Source: a virus. Taken from it: a DNA stretch of 64,000 bases. How positions within the stretch are numbered: the stretch's first letter is position 1; each line of letters starts with the position of its first letter. The position numbers were made by a program, and so were the translations under genes. The stretch lies in the IMG/VR virus record IMGVR_UViG_3300010403_000024, positions 1 to 64,000 of that record; one strand, given 5' to 3'. Below are positions 7,771 to 15,579 of the stretch, one piece after another. The notes under the pieces are model-generated. The model did not search any database. It had not been told where the DNA came from and worked only from the letters and a program-made list of their open reading frames with translations.

Positions 7771-8057
7771 AGAAGTTTTCCTTTCTCCGCTACGGTGGCC
7801 GACTTGGGCTTGCGGCTCGCACCATGCGACTTTCTGGCGCGGGGCCGGGAGGTCGCGGTAGTGCTGAGGATGTCGATGATCTTCGCGGACTCCTTGATCA
7901 TGAGCTTGAGCAAACTTTCGCCGCTCAAGACGGTGCCTTCCGGGCCAGCTTCGCCCCGGAACAGGTTGGCCAGTTCGTGCTGTTTGGCTTCGTTGATGTC
8001 GCTGAAGGTTTTGCCGTCGCTGGTGGCGTAGGCTTTGGTGAAGGTGATGCCGGGCAT
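7767..8057 (-). CDS. hypothetical protein, 96 aa
   Basis: Starts MPGITFTKAYATSDGKTFSD, with an N-terminal part like a small phage protein in which the feature name of an amino-terminal beta-hairpin (KTFSDINEAKQHEL) leads to a helix. A middle helix (SLLKLMIKESAKIIDIL) and a basic tail rich in Arg/Lys/Ser follow. Not recognised. Co-transcribed with the DEDD exonuclease. Confidence 0.65.
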   Translation of the reverse strand: MPGITFTKAYATSDGKTFSDINEAKQHELANLFRGEAGPEGTVLSGESLLKLMIKESAKIIDILSTTATSRPRARKSHGASRKPKSATVAEKGKLL

Positions 8058-8085
8058 AGGATTTGGTTCTTTTGGTTTCGGGTTG

Positions 8086-9240
8086 TCAGAGCAGTTTGTC
8101 GTCGTCCAAGGCGGTTATGAGCCAGGCGTTTAGCTGGTTCATTTTTAGAGCGAGACGGTCAATGAGTTCGGCGTTGCTCAGGGTGGGCGTAGGCACGGCC
8201 CGGATGGCGGCAGCGAACGCTTTCAGCTTTTCTTTGTCAGGCGCTGCTGCTGCCACTCGCTCGGCCTTCTCCCGCGCTTTGCGCTCGGCTTCGAGCTTCT
8301 TCTTTTCGGCGGCTTCGGCTTCCTGCTTTTTGCGCAGTTCTTCGCGGGCCTTGGCGGCGTCAGCCTGGGCAGCCTCGGCTTGTTTGCGCGCCTCGGCCTG
8401 AGCGGCCTCATGCTCGCGTTGCAGGCGGGCCTGCTCGGCTCTGACGACGGCCTCGACGCGCTTGCGCTCGGCTTCGGCGGCGTCGGCCACGCGCTTGATC
8501 TCGGCGGCGGCTTTGCGGGCTTCTTCGGCGCGCTCGGCCTCGATGCGGTCGCGCTCGATCTTGGCCGCAGCTTCGGCCGCTTCACGTTCCTGTCGGGCTT
8601 TCTCCGCTTCCTCCTTCAGGCGCGCGTTCTCGGCGGCGATGCGCTCGCGCTGCTCCTGCTCGGCCCTCGCTTTGGCGGCGGCTTCCTGTTCGGCTTTGAG
8701 GGCGGCATCGATCCGGGCCTGACGCGCCAGCTTGGCGTTGGTCAAGACGGTGGCATAGTCGGCCACGGAAAGATCGGAGAGGTCGCCAATGATCGGGGTG
8801 TCCATGAACGGGGCCAACTCCTGCTCGCGCAACAGCTTGGTCTCGGCTTTGAGCTTGGCGGCGTGGCGCTCGGCGAACTGTTCGGATTCGAGCAGCTTGG
8901 TTTCGAGCGCTTCCATCTCCTCGCGGATGGCGCGGGCGGCGGCGTCGATCTTGCCGGTGCGGGCCTTGAGATGCTCGACCAGGCCCTTGCGGGTTTTCTC
9001 CATCATGACGCGGGCGTCCTTCAGCTCGAGCCGGGCCAGGCGCGCCTGCTGCATCTCGGCTTTCTGGGTGGGACTGGTTACGACCAAGGAGGTCGCTTTC
9101 TCCTTCCACTTGGCCAGGGTAATTTGGAACGGCTGAAAGATCTCGGCCAGCGGCTGGGCGGTGTCGAGTTTCTCGACCGCCAAGGTTGGTGCGACCGCCG
9201 GGGCGGCGGGAGTTTCGGCGGGGGCGGTAGGTGTGTCCAT
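8086..9240 (-). CDS. long Ala/Glu-rich coiled-coil protein
   Basis: 384 aa. After a Pro/Ala-rich leader (residues 1-30) comes a globular helical part with ITLAKWKEKATSLVVTSPTQ and DYATVLTNAKLARQ. A very long charged coiled coil (about 185-350: AEQEAAAKARAEQEQRERIA and similar) follows, then a short tail (LIDRLALKMNQLNAW). The region before the coil resembles phage proteins found with annealing proteins and YqaJ nucleases (DUF1351-like), so a scaffold or accessory role in recombination is plausible. It is the first gene of the leftward operon. Confidence 0.7.
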   Translation of the reverse strand: MDTPTAPAETPAAPAVAPTLAVEKLDTAQPLAEIFQPFQITLAKWKEKATSLVVTSPTQKAEMQQARLARLELKDARVMMEKTRKGLVEHLKARTGKIDAAARAIREEMEALETKLLESEQFAERHAAKLKAETKLLREQELAPFMDTPIIGDLSDLSVADYATVLTNAKLARQARIDAALKAEQEAAAKARAEQEQRERIAAENARLKEEAEKARQEREAAEAAAKIERDRIEAERAEEARKAAAEIKRVADAAEAERKRVEAVVRAEQARLQREHEAAQAEARKQAEAAQADAAKAREELRKKQEAEAAEKKKLEAERKAREKAERVAAAAPDKEKLKAFAAAIRAVPTPTLSNAELIDRLALKMNQLNAWLITALDDDKLL

Positions 9241-9346
9241 AAATAATTTTGAATTTTGAATTTTGATTTGCGATTAAGCGGCGACCCGGTGCCTGATGTG
9301 CTTGATAATTCTTGACTACGCAAATTTGTCAAGTCAGAAACGATGG
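9241..9346. promoter_or_regulatory. divergent promoter region with AT-rich repeat
   Basis: Separates the leftward operon (start 9240) from the rightward gene at 9347. It contains tandem TTTTGAA units (9246-9267) followed by TTTGCGATT (9268-9276), and a second copy of this sequence type lies at 44465-44495. Nearer the rightward start is the inverted repeat at 9311-9333. Confidence 0.55.
9311..9333 (+). promoter_or_regulatory. inverted repeat operator (site 2)
   Basis: CTTGAC (9311-9316) and GTCAAG (9328-9333) form a dyad around GCAAATTTG. This combines the TTGAC box with the GCAAA/TTTG core seen at other operon heads. It ends 13 bases before the ATG at 9347. Confidence 0.5.
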
Positions 9347-10681
9347 ATGGCCAAATATGTGCATACTTTCCGCTCGCCGGCCCCCTGTGTGTGGCTCTTG
9401 TACGGCCCGGGCTTCCGGCTGCCGCTGCAAGTGACCTGGGCGGATTGGGACCTGCAGATCGCCGATGTGCGGCTGCATCCGGCCATACCGTGGCTGGGCA
9501 TCTGGAAGGAACAGGCCGCCCGGGTGCTGAACAAACTGGCGATCGCGCACGGAGAGGATTGCGACGGGATCGCCAACTGGATGTACGAGCGCGAGGGGTT
9601 GGCGCAGGTCGCCGTGCCCTGGAAGCCGGCCAGCGACCCCAACGGCGTGAGCGTGAATGTCGCGGCCCTGGAAGCGACCGTCTATTGGGCGACCGAACAG
9701 GTGGCGCATGCGCTGCCCAGCTACGAAGAGTTTAAGGTGGCCGAGCCGGAGACGGCGGGGCGCATCCGGACTTTTCTGGGGCAGATGGTGGACAAGCTGG
9801 GTCTGTGCGGATTCGAGACCGTCGATGAACTTGAACTGTTTTATTACCTGCTCTGCAACTGGATGGCGCGCGCCCTCGAGTACGGGACCGAGCCGGTAGA
9901 GATGGTCTTCTGCCGGCTGATACCGTTGCCGTTCAAGCCGGGCTGGCAGGCGGCGGCACGGGCGCGTGCGTGGAAAAAGCACGAAACCCCGGGGACCGTT
10001 GCGGGGACCGCTGCGGGAACCGCGGCGTGGCAGGCGAGCCGCTACGGCGAATACATGGGGTGCGAGAAGCTTGGGTCGAAGCTAAGATCAGCCAAGGCTG
10101 GAACTTTCCATCAGGCACAGGTGCATCGCTGGGGGATCGAGCTGCAAACCAGCAAAAGCTGGCGGCGTAGTTCGGGCGGCAACCAGCGGCGGCTGCTCGA
10201 CCTGTTGGGTGAATACGGCTATTTTACCAGCAACCGTGAACGGATCGAACAAGTATGGCCCTGGCTGTGTCAGGCGCTTAAGGAGTGGTATCGCGAGAAG
10301 CAGGCGCCGGGTTTGGCACAGTTTCTGTCTGATTTTCGAAATATTGAGATCGGCGTGCGAACGGGCGCGGTGCGCAAGACGCGAAACCGGCGCAAGGGGG
10401 CTACTCCGAGCGCTCGGGCCACCATTCTTGGCATTAACGCACGTCGCCGTCGGGCGAAACAGGAGCGAGCCGAGGCTCTGGCGCGAGCGGCTGCGGACCT
10501 GCCAGAGATGCCCGATCTACAACAGGCAGCGCCGGACCTGCGGGACGGCGGGGGAGATGTGGGAGGGGCAGAGGTCAGAGATCGGAGGTCAGAGGTCGGA
10601 GCCGCTCGGCTGCTGGTGTACATCCCCGGTCAAGGCGAAGTTGGCGACGGCGACGTGCTGGGCGAGGGAGAGGGGATCTGA
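9347..10681 (+). CDS. hypothetical protein, 444 aa
   Basis: Not recognised. Starts MAKYVHTFRSPAPCVWLLYG; the N-terminal 200 residues are Trp-rich and globular (PWLGIWKEQAARVLNKLAIA, LFYYLLCNWMARALEYG). A basic middle follows (YREKQAPGLAQFLSDFRNIE), with a strongly basic stretch around residue 350 (RKTRNRRKG). The C-terminus contains an inserted-looking VRDRRSEVG segment encoded by the GTCAGAG-type repeat, and a Gly/Glu tail. The start at 9347 is preferred over one 51 bases upstream because it follows the dyad at 9311-9333. First gene of the rightward block; role unknown. Confidence 0.7.
   Translation: MAKYVHTFRSPAPCVWLLYGPGFRLPLQVTWADWDLQIADVRLHPAIPWLGIWKEQAARVLNKLAIAHGEDCDGIANWMYEREGLAQVAVPWKPASDPNGVSVNVAALEATVYWATEQVAHALPSYEEFKVAEPETAGRIRTFLGQMVDKLGLCGFETVDELELFYYLLCNWMARALEYGTEPVEMVFCRLIPLPFKPGWQAAARARAWKKHETPGTVAGTAAGTAAWQASRYGEYMGCEKLGSKLRSAKAGTFHQAQVHRWGIELQTSKSWRRSSGGNQRRLLDLLGEYGYFTSNRERIEQVWPWLCQALKEWYREKQAPGLAQFLSDFRNIEIGVRTGAVRKTRNRRKGATPSARATILGINARRRRAKQERAEALARAAADLPEMPDLQQAAPDLRDGGGDVGGAEVRDRRSEVGAARLLVYIPGQGEVGDGDVLGEGEGI
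10571..10602 (+). repeat. GTCAGAG-type dispersed repeat (copy 1)
   Basis: GAGGTCAGAG, ATCGGAG, GTCAGAG and GTCGGAG units in tandem, read in frame as DRRSEV near the C-terminus of the preceding gene. Other copies are at 11227, 17172 and 26581. Confidence 0.8.
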
Positions 10682-10696
10682 CTTTGGCTGGCAAAG

Positions 10697-10727
10697 ATAG
10701 GAGATAGAAGATAGGAGTTAGGAGATG
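10697..10727 (+). repeat. GATAGGAGATAGAAGATAGGAG repeat
   Basis: Tandem GA-rich heptad-like units (ATAGGAG, ATAGAAG, ATAGGAG, TTAGGAG) immediately before an ATG. The last GGAG unit doubles as the ribosome binding site of the gene at 10725. Confidence 0.65.
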
Positions 10728-11282
10728 GAAGAACTGAATAATGGAACTACCGAACAACCGGAGCCGCCCAAGGACGTGGAGTTCGCGCCGTGCAAGCCCT
10801 CGCATGAGATGGGTCGGACCGATAAGCGCACCGGCCAGCATGTGAAGAAAATGGCCAAGGCGATGCAGAAGATGGGCCTGATCGGGATCAGCGAGATGCG
10901 GCTGGCGGCCTTTCGCCAGCTGGGGATCGAACTGGACCCGGCCAGCCTGGTGCGGGACGGGCGGGCGGGCGCGATGGTGGCGCAGCAAGCCGTGCTCGAT
11001 ACCCTGCTGGACGTGCGGCGCATGTACGAGAAAGCCAGCGACAAGGGCAAGGTGAGGCTGGTGCCGCACCTGGGCTTCCTGGCCCGGTGCCTGACGGCCG
11101 CCAACAAGGGAATAACGGATTCGGCGGGGGAGATCGCCAAGGTGCCGAACGTGCCGCAGGTGAATACGGTGGTGCATACGATGGTGCCGGTGCAGATCGT
11201 CAATGAAGTCGTGGAAAAGGTGGAGAAGTCAGAAGTCAGAGGTCAGAGGTCGGAGATCAGAGAGGCAGATCCGGCCGGGTAG
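10725..11282 (+). CDS. hypothetical protein, 185 aa
   Basis: Starts MEELNNGTTEQPEPPKDVEF. Central residues 35-150 are mostly helical (KKMAKAMQKMGLIGISEMRL, LDTLLDVRRMYEKA). It then has a Val-rich stretch and a tail (KSEVRGQRSEIRE) encoded by the GTCAGAG repeat. The size and helical content would fit a small packaging or head protein, but no diagnostic motif supports this. Confidence 0.62.
   Translation: MEELNNGTTEQPEPPKDVEFAPCKPSHEMGRTDKRTGQHVKKMAKAMQKMGLIGISEMRLAAFRQLGIELDPASLVRDGRAGAMVAQQAVLDTLLDVRRMYEKASDKGKVRLVPHLGFLARCLTAANKGITDSAGEIAKVPNVPQVNTVVHTMVPVQIVNEVVEKVEKSEVRGQRSEIREADPAG
11227..11264 (+). repeat. GTCAGAG-type dispersed repeat (copy 2)
   Basis: AGTCAGA, AGTCAGA, GGTCAGA, GGTCGGA, GATCAGA units in tandem, forming the last 12 codons of the preceding gene. 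Confidence 0.8.
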
Positions 11283-11294
11283 GCAAAATTTGCC
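11282..11294 (+). promoter_or_regulatory. palindromic operator GGCAAA-A-TTTGCC (site 3)
   Basis: Perfect 6-base arms about one base, starting right at the stop codon of the preceding gene and followed by GCTTTTTTAG. The T-run means it could also work as a weak terminator. It precedes the gene at 11372. Confidence 0.5.
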
Positions 11295-11341
11295 GCTTTT
11301 TTAGTTGCGGGTGGTGGGTGTTCACCGTAGAGAGTGGACAA

Positions 11342-11359
11342 CGGTAAGGGATCTTACCG
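11342..11359 (+). repeat. small inverted repeat before a start codon
   Basis: CGGTAAG-GGAT-CTTACCG, 12 bases before the ATG at 11372. It could be a protein-binding site or an mRNA hairpin near the ribosome binding region. Confidence 0.5.
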
Positions 11360-11371
11360 CTAAATAAATTT

Positions 11372-11653
11372 ATGGCGACACCTGCACAGTTTGGCCCTCG
11401 ACCGGCACCGGGCGAGGATCGCATCACCGACACCAATGCCCACGCGGGCGAATGGGCGGCCATCCTGGCGCTCGCCGATTCGGTATTTAGCGAGCTGGTC
11501 TCAAAATCCATGAGCCTGAATGCGGCGAGCATCAGCGACGAAGGCCAGTCGCACGCGGGCATGACGCTCTCGCAGGGGATGCTGATCCGGGGGATCTTCA
11601 CTCAGATCACGCTGACATCGGGCGAGGTACTCGCTTACAAACCGCCGGTGTAA
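11372..11653 (+). CDS. hypothetical protein, 93 aa
   Basis: Starts MATPAQFGPRPAPGEDRITD. The core alternates small residues (GMTLSQGMLIRGIFTQITLT) and looks beta-rich and compact, ending SGEVLAYKPPV. The pattern fits a small virion or decoration protein, but no family is recognised. Preceded by a palindrome and an inverted repeat, so probably the head of a transcript. Confidence 0.6.
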   Translation: MATPAQFGPRPAPGEDRITDTNAHAGEWAAILALADSVFSELVSKSMSLNAASISDEGQSHAGMTLSQGMLIRGIFTQITLTSGEVLAYKPPV

Positions 11654-11686
11654 ATTCGCCGACCGCCTGAAGGATCTCCAAACAAA

Positions 11687-11896
11687 ATGAGACTGGGAAG
11701 TTCAATCGCGAGCGGGCAGGAGATGAGCCTGTTCGGCCATACCAACCTGCCGCGGCATGGGCATGGGACGTTTGCGTTTGGCGCGGGCATGGGTAGCGGC
11801 GATGGCGACGGGCATGTGCTGGATCCCGAGGGCGGCGGGGTGGTGACCGACCCGGAAGGCGGCGGGCCGGTCGATGACCCGGAAGGCGGGACGTAG
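11687..11896 (+). CDS. small Gly-rich protein with DPEGGG repeats
   Basis: 69 aa. Gly/His-rich N-terminus (LFGHTNLPRHGHGTFAFG), then three tandem units of the form xxDPEGGG (LDPEGGGVV, TDPEGGGPV, DDPEGGT). The repeat unit is also repeated at DNA level (GACCCGGAAGGCGG). It lies between two likely surface or virion proteins. A linker or metal-binding peptide is possible; not recognised. Confidence 0.5.
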   Translation: MRLGSSIASGQEMSLFGHTNLPRHGHGTFAFGAGMGSGDGDGHVLDPEGGGVVTDPEGGGPVDDPEGGT

Positions 11897-11914
11897 AAAA
11901 CCTGAAAGGCTGAA

Positions 11915-13594
11915 ATGAAAAAGAAGATTCTTTGGGGAGCGCTCGCGCTAGTCGTGCTAACCGTCAGCCTGTGGGCGGCGGCCCCGACGTTTTTGGGCGG
12001 CAAGGCGCAGGTGACGACGCTGCATCCAACCACCAATTACATCCTGGCGATCATGGGCAACTCGACCTCGGCGGTGTACCGGCTGATCAACGACAGCAAT
12101 CTACTGCACCAGATGCTGGCGCTGCCGGAGGCGACGAATTTTACCGGGACCCTAGGCTCCAACGCCGCGCAGAATGTGGCAGTGTGGACCAACGACACGA
12201 CGCAAATCAGACCCAAGGTTGGAAGCTCCGTTGTGCCAGTTAGAATCTACGACGGCGCGGGCAGCAACGTCGTTAGATTAAATACCAACGGGCAATTGAG
12301 GCTTGGTAAGTTTGCAGAACTAATCTTCAACCCCCACGCTGATGATGCCGGAATTTACGACATCCACGCAAATTCTGAGGGGAAGAAGTGGGTGGAATGG
12401 GACGTTGCGATTTACCAAAATGATGACGGTAGCGGCGATTACGCACTAGGGAAGTTCGACTTCGATATTCAAAATCCGGGTGGTTACTTTGGACGAATAA
12501 TTACCAAAACCCGGTTTGGTTCAACCAACATCGAAACATACCTGATGTCAGATTATACACAGGGAGGTGCCGCGCTTAACCTTGTTGGAGCAAACAATAC
12601 CATCGTCTGGCAAAGCGACCCCGATCCATCTCAGCCTTTCATGTTTTACGTCCTGCAAGGCGGTGTAATGCGAATGGTGTTCACCACGAACGACTGGTCA
12701 GCCTTTTTCTCAAGCAACGTATTTGTCGGTGGAACAATCAGCGCCTCAAACGCAACCGCTAGCCGATTGGCGGCATTCGATGCTGGAAAGCGTTTAACCA
12801 ACAGCGCCTATAGCGATACGGATATTGCTGCTTTGCAAGGTGGCACCAATGGCTTGAATGGAAGCAAAATCGACAAACTGAACGGCACAGGAACGAATTT
12901 TTCCGTAGGGCATTTCACCGGCACTACGAATTGGAATTTCGTGTCTCGCGGCACCAATGGCCAACCGACCGGGTTCGGCATTGACACCAATGGTGTGACG
13001 CACCTCGGCACAAACACGGCGAGCGATACGATGTTGAGTAACGCCCCTGGAGTGTTCTCGATACAAACCAGCAACAGCGCATCATCAAAATTTTACCAAA
13101 CGACAACAGGTGTTGGAGTTGGGCAGAGTGCGCCCGCAAACATACTTCACGTGACCCCTCCAGTTGGGAACACTCAGAATGGGTACTTGCGAGTTGACGG
13201 CACCAATGGGTCTCAAGCTATCAATCTTGGTGTTTACCCAACCTCGCAGCAATTTGGCGCTGTCTATGGTGGTGTCAATGCGCCAACGGCAAATAATTAC
13301 ATGCTGCGCGGTGACGGCGGAAACCAGACCACGGTTAACGGTCCCGGCGCTTCCACGATCATAACATTCGCCATCAACGACGTTACCAAGAATCAAGTCC
13401 TTTCAACGGGTGCTTTCAGTGCTGAAACAAACTCTATCATTCTCAAGGGCACCAATTCAATCTCCGCCCCAAACGCTTCGCTTGCCTTTATGGGTGCTCA
13501 GTTATGGACGGATGGCACTAACCTTTGCATCGTTTTTCAAAACGCAGCAGGCACCAGAACCACGAACAAAGTGAGCCTAACTGCATGGCCCTAA
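11915..13594 (+). CDS. secreted fibre-like protein, 559 aa
   Basis: N-terminus MKKKILWGALALVVLTVSLW is a Sec signal peptide or anchor with a cleavage-type AAA at about 24. The remainder is rich in Asn, Thr, Gly and Ser, and near residues 300-340 has the LTNSAYSDTDIAALQGGTNG and KIDKLNGT style of phage tail-fibre shaft repeats. The C-terminal half (IQTSNSASSKFYQTTTGVGV) resembles fibre tip sequence. A signal peptide on a fibre-like protein is odd for a virion component. It may be exported to the host surface instead. The inner part is noticeably more AT-rich than its neighbours. Confidence 0.68.
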   Translation: MKKKILWGALALVVLTVSLWAAAPTFLGGKAQVTTLHPTTNYILAIMGNSTSAVYRLINDSNLLHQMLALPEATNFTGTLGSNAAQNVAVWTNDTTQIRPKVGSSVVPVRIYDGAGSNVVRLNTNGQLRLGKFAELIFNPHADDAGIYDIHANSEGKKWVEWDVAIYQNDDGSGDYALGKFDFDIQNPGGYFGRIITKTRFGSTNIETYLMSDYTQGGAALNLVGANNTIVWQSDPDPSQPFMFYVLQGGVMRMVFTTNDWSAFFSSNVFVGGTISASNATASRLAAFDAGKRLTNSAYSDTDIAALQGGTNGLNGSKIDKLNGTGTNFSVGHFTGTTNWNFVSRGTNGQPTGFGIDTNGVTHLGTNTASDTMLSNAPGVFSIQTSNSASSKFYQTTTGVGVGQSAPANILHVTPPVGNTQNGYLRVDGTNGSQAINLGVYPTSQQFGAVYGGVNAPTANNYMLRGDGGNQTTVNGPGASTIITFAINDVTKNQVLSTGAFSAETNSIILKGTNSISAPNASLAFMGAQLWTDGTNLCIVFQNAAGTRTTNKVSLTAWP

Positions 13595-14055
13595 AACTCA
13601 TCATCGCCTCACTCCTGATTGCGCTTAACCTGAACGCGCAGATCGTTCCAGTGCTGGCCACGAATGGCCCTGCATTGCTGACGACGGCAGTGGCTACAGA
13701 CTTTCCTTCACAAACCACCACGTCATCCACCAACTGGTCTTCCGGCAAGTTCTACACCAACGATCTCTCCCACGAAATCGAAGTGGCCTGTTCGATAACG
13801 AATGTCATGGCCGCTGTCGTCGGTTTCAGTGGCATGGAATTGTGGGTAGGCTACACCACTAACAGCGCCACCTTGCTCGGTGTGGGCGCGACCACCACCA
13901 AAACACTCCTGACTGGACTGGCCACCACTCAGGAAATGCACTTGCGCGGGCGTGTGCCGGTAGGCGGCTATTTCACTTTCACAAACATCTCGTCTGGAGC
14001 AGGTAACTCAGTGACGATGCGGACCGGCTCCGGACAATACACGATTCTGCCATGA
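13585..14055 (+). CDS. secreted Asn/Thr-rich protein, 156 aa
   Basis: MALKLIIASLLIALNLNAQI is a Sec signal peptide with cleavage after NAQ-like residues. The mature part is beta-rich with many Thr/Ser/Asn (SQTTTSSTNWSSGKFYTND) and ends MRTGSGQYTILP. The start overlaps the previous stop by ten bases. It forms a run of three exported proteins with its neighbours. No family recognised; likely a beta-sandwich. Confidence 0.7.
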   Translation: MALKLIIASLLIALNLNAQIVPVLATNGPALLTTAVATDFPSQTTTSSTNWSSGKFYTNDLSHEIEVACSITNVMAAVVGFSGMELWVGYTTNSATLLGVGATTTKTLLTGLATTQEMHLRGRVPVGGYFTFTNISSGAGNSVTMRTGSGQYTILP

Positions 14056-14717
14056 AGTTCTTAATCATTTTCCTAACCGTGCTCTCGTGCTTCGGGGCAC
14101 AGCAACCGCCTGCGACGTGGCAACTCTACAAGTGGGCGCTGAACGGTAATGGCGACTACACACCAGTAAGCGCACCGGGCAGCGGTGGTGACGTGGCAAC
14201 CTTTGCCTTCGGAGCATCGACGAAGCCTTACGCCGCGTTCCTTACCACCATCGTTGATACCAACCTGCTTGGCGATCTCACGGGCAAGCAACTCACTGCA
14301 ACCGTCAGTGTCTCTGGCAGCGCCACATTCGTTTACGGCGGACAATTCTCATGGAACTCCAACAGCACCGTTCCTGCCAACACGCGCCTTTATTTCTCGA
14401 CCAGCGCCGCTACCTACGACATCGACATTGCCAACACCAACTCAACCGCTTTTTGGTGGAGCCATTACGGAGTGTGCGTCATCACCAACGGCGCAGGCGG
14501 AATAATTGCGGACACGTTTACCCCATCGCATTGGTCCGACGCAAACGGGCATCCCGGCGACGATCCTGGCTACATCGACGCTTTCAATGCGGCAGTGGCC
14601 AATGTTCAACAGATCGGCGTGAGTTTTGGTGGCGGAAGTTTTTTCGATTGCGGAGTAGCCCTATGGCCGCACACTGGATCGGCATCGTTCCACTTGGTTT
14701 CATTTACGGCGAACTAA
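14052..14717 (+). CDS. secreted protein, 221 aa
   Basis: MKFLIIFLTVLSCFGAQQPP is a Sec signal peptide. The mature part is beta-rich, with FVYGGQFSWNSNSTVPANTR and YFSTSAATYDIDIANTN, and Gly-rich near the end (QIGVSFGGGSFFDCGVAL). Translation is coupled to the preceding gene (ATGA overlap). Not recognised; presumably a surface or virion-associated beta protein working with its two neighbours. Confidence 0.7.
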   Translation: MKFLIIFLTVLSCFGAQQPPATWQLYKWALNGNGDYTPVSAPGSGGDVATFAFGASTKPYAAFLTTIVDTNLLGDLTGKQLTATVSVSGSATFVYGGQFSWNSNSTVPANTRLYFSTSAATYDIDIANTNSTAFWWSHYGVCVITNGAGGIIADTFTPSHWSDANGHPGDDPGYIDAFNAAVANVQQIGVSFGGGSFFDCGVALWPHTGSASFHLVSFTAN

Positions 14718-14721
14718 CATT

Positions 14722-14835
14722 ATGACCTTCTCATTCATATCTAGCTGGTTTGAATTTGGTATAGCCGTGATGATGTTAGTGCTGTTTTTGATGGTCAAGA
14801 CTTGGTTTAAATGGTGGAAAGCTGATCGCAAATGA
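14722..14835 (+). CDS. 37-aa single-span membrane peptide
   Basis: Reads MTFSFISSWFEFGIAVMMLV then a continued hydrophobic stretch and a basic, Trp-rich tail (KTWFKWWKADRK), i.e. one membrane span with the C-terminus inside. Its stop overlaps the next start (ATGA), supporting a real gene. The position beside a spanin-like and a holin-like gene suggests a role in lysis, for example as a small holin or antiholin. Confidence 0.62.
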   Translation: MTFSFISSWFEFGIAVMMLVLFLMVKTWFKWWKADRK

Positions 14836-15143
14836 GCACTAAACCACAACCAAACTGGGCAACCATCGGCACGGCCTTGGCGATGGTCACCATCGGCGCG
14901 GTGCAGTACTGGAACGGCCACAAACAAGACGTAGCCAACGCTCTCGCTCGCGACACGCACACGCTCGTCAATTCACAAATGGGCGCTCAGAAGAAGCTGC
15001 TCGCGGACGTTACCGCCGCCAAAGCCGCCATCACGAAGACACCCGAAGACAAACAAGCCGCAGCCGATGCTTGGAAAGATTGGCAAGACCACGTAGCAAA
15101 ACAGAACCGCGTGGACGACGAACACCGCAACAAAAAGGAATAA
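14832..15143 (+). CDS. membrane-anchored coiled-coil protein, possible i-spanin
   Basis: 103 aa. A weak hydrophobic segment at residues 9-25 (WATIGTALAMVTIGAVQYW) is followed by an alpha-helical Ala/Lys/Asp-rich domain (KKLLADVTAAKAAITKTPED) and a charged C-terminus. The topology (short N-terminal anchor plus periplasmic helix) matches inner-membrane spanins. A lipoprotein that could be the outer partner is encoded at 15749. Sequence similarity to a named family is not evident. Confidence 0.5.
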   Translation: MSTKPQPNWATIGTALAMVTIGAVQYWNGHKQDVANALARDTHTLVNSQMGAQKKLLADVTAAKAAITKTPEDKQAAADAWKDWQDHVAKQNRVDDEHRNKKE

Positions 15144-15144
15144 C

Positions 15145-15294
15145 ATGAGCACTATACTTATCGGCCTCTGGTTAATTTTATTCGGCGCAATGTCATTAAT
15201 TTCAACGAAGGTGCCGGATTGGATTGTGCCACTCGCAGCCATCGCAGTTGGCCTTATCGTTCTTGTCGGGGCGTGGAGAAGGCCAAACCCTTGA
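15145..15294 (+). CDS. 49-aa two-span membrane protein, holin-like
   Basis: MSTILIGLWLILFGAMSLIS, then STKVPDWIVPLAAIAVGLIV and a basic end (AWRRPNP). Two hydrophobic spans with a short loop give the hairpin topology of class II holins. It starts two bases after the preceding stop, within a run of membrane proteins. Not part of a named family that I recognise. Confidence 0.6.
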   Translation: MSTILIGLWLILFGAMSLISTKVPDWIVPLAAIAVGLIVLVGAWRRPNP

Positions 15295-15300
15295 TGCGTA

Positions 15301-15579
15301 ATGGAAGAACCGCACAAGGACGTGCGCAAGCGCCCGAAAAAAGACTGCGACATGATTCGTGAATGCTGGGAATGGGTGAAACTAAAGAAAGAACAGAATG
15401 AACGCCGGAACCGACCTTCTCGACCAGTTAAAAACAACTCCGCACTGGATGCTGGTGCTCATCGGGTTGACCATCTTCGGGGTCTATTGGAAGCGCAGCC
15501 AGTGGCCGAACCGTTATCTGAAATTCGTCAACCTCATCCTGCCGACCATCGCCTACCCGATTCTTCATTACGGGCCTGA
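15301..15579 (+). CDS. possible small basic protein overlapping the holin-like gene
   Basis: Starts MEEPHKDVRKRPKKDCDMIR and is plausible for about 35 residues (ECWEWVKLKKEQNERRNR). It then runs for 180 bases in an alternative frame of the next gene, where its composition looks like shadow translation. Only the first 97 bases are not covered by another gene. Confidence 0.3.
   Translation: MEEPHKDVRKRPKKDCDMIRECWEWVKLKKEQNERRNRPSRPVKNNSALDAGAHRVDHLRGLLEAQPVAEPLSEIRQPHPADHRLPDSSLRA

Noticed and set aside
8380-9246. 288-residue Gly/Leu-rich plus-strand frame opposite the coiled-coil gene
   Set aside because: The Leu/Gly composition is the reverse complement of Glu/Ala codons; not independent coding.
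10725-11282. Small terminase assignment for the 185-aa protein
   Set aside because: Helical content alone is not evidence; it is distant from the large terminase and on the other strand.
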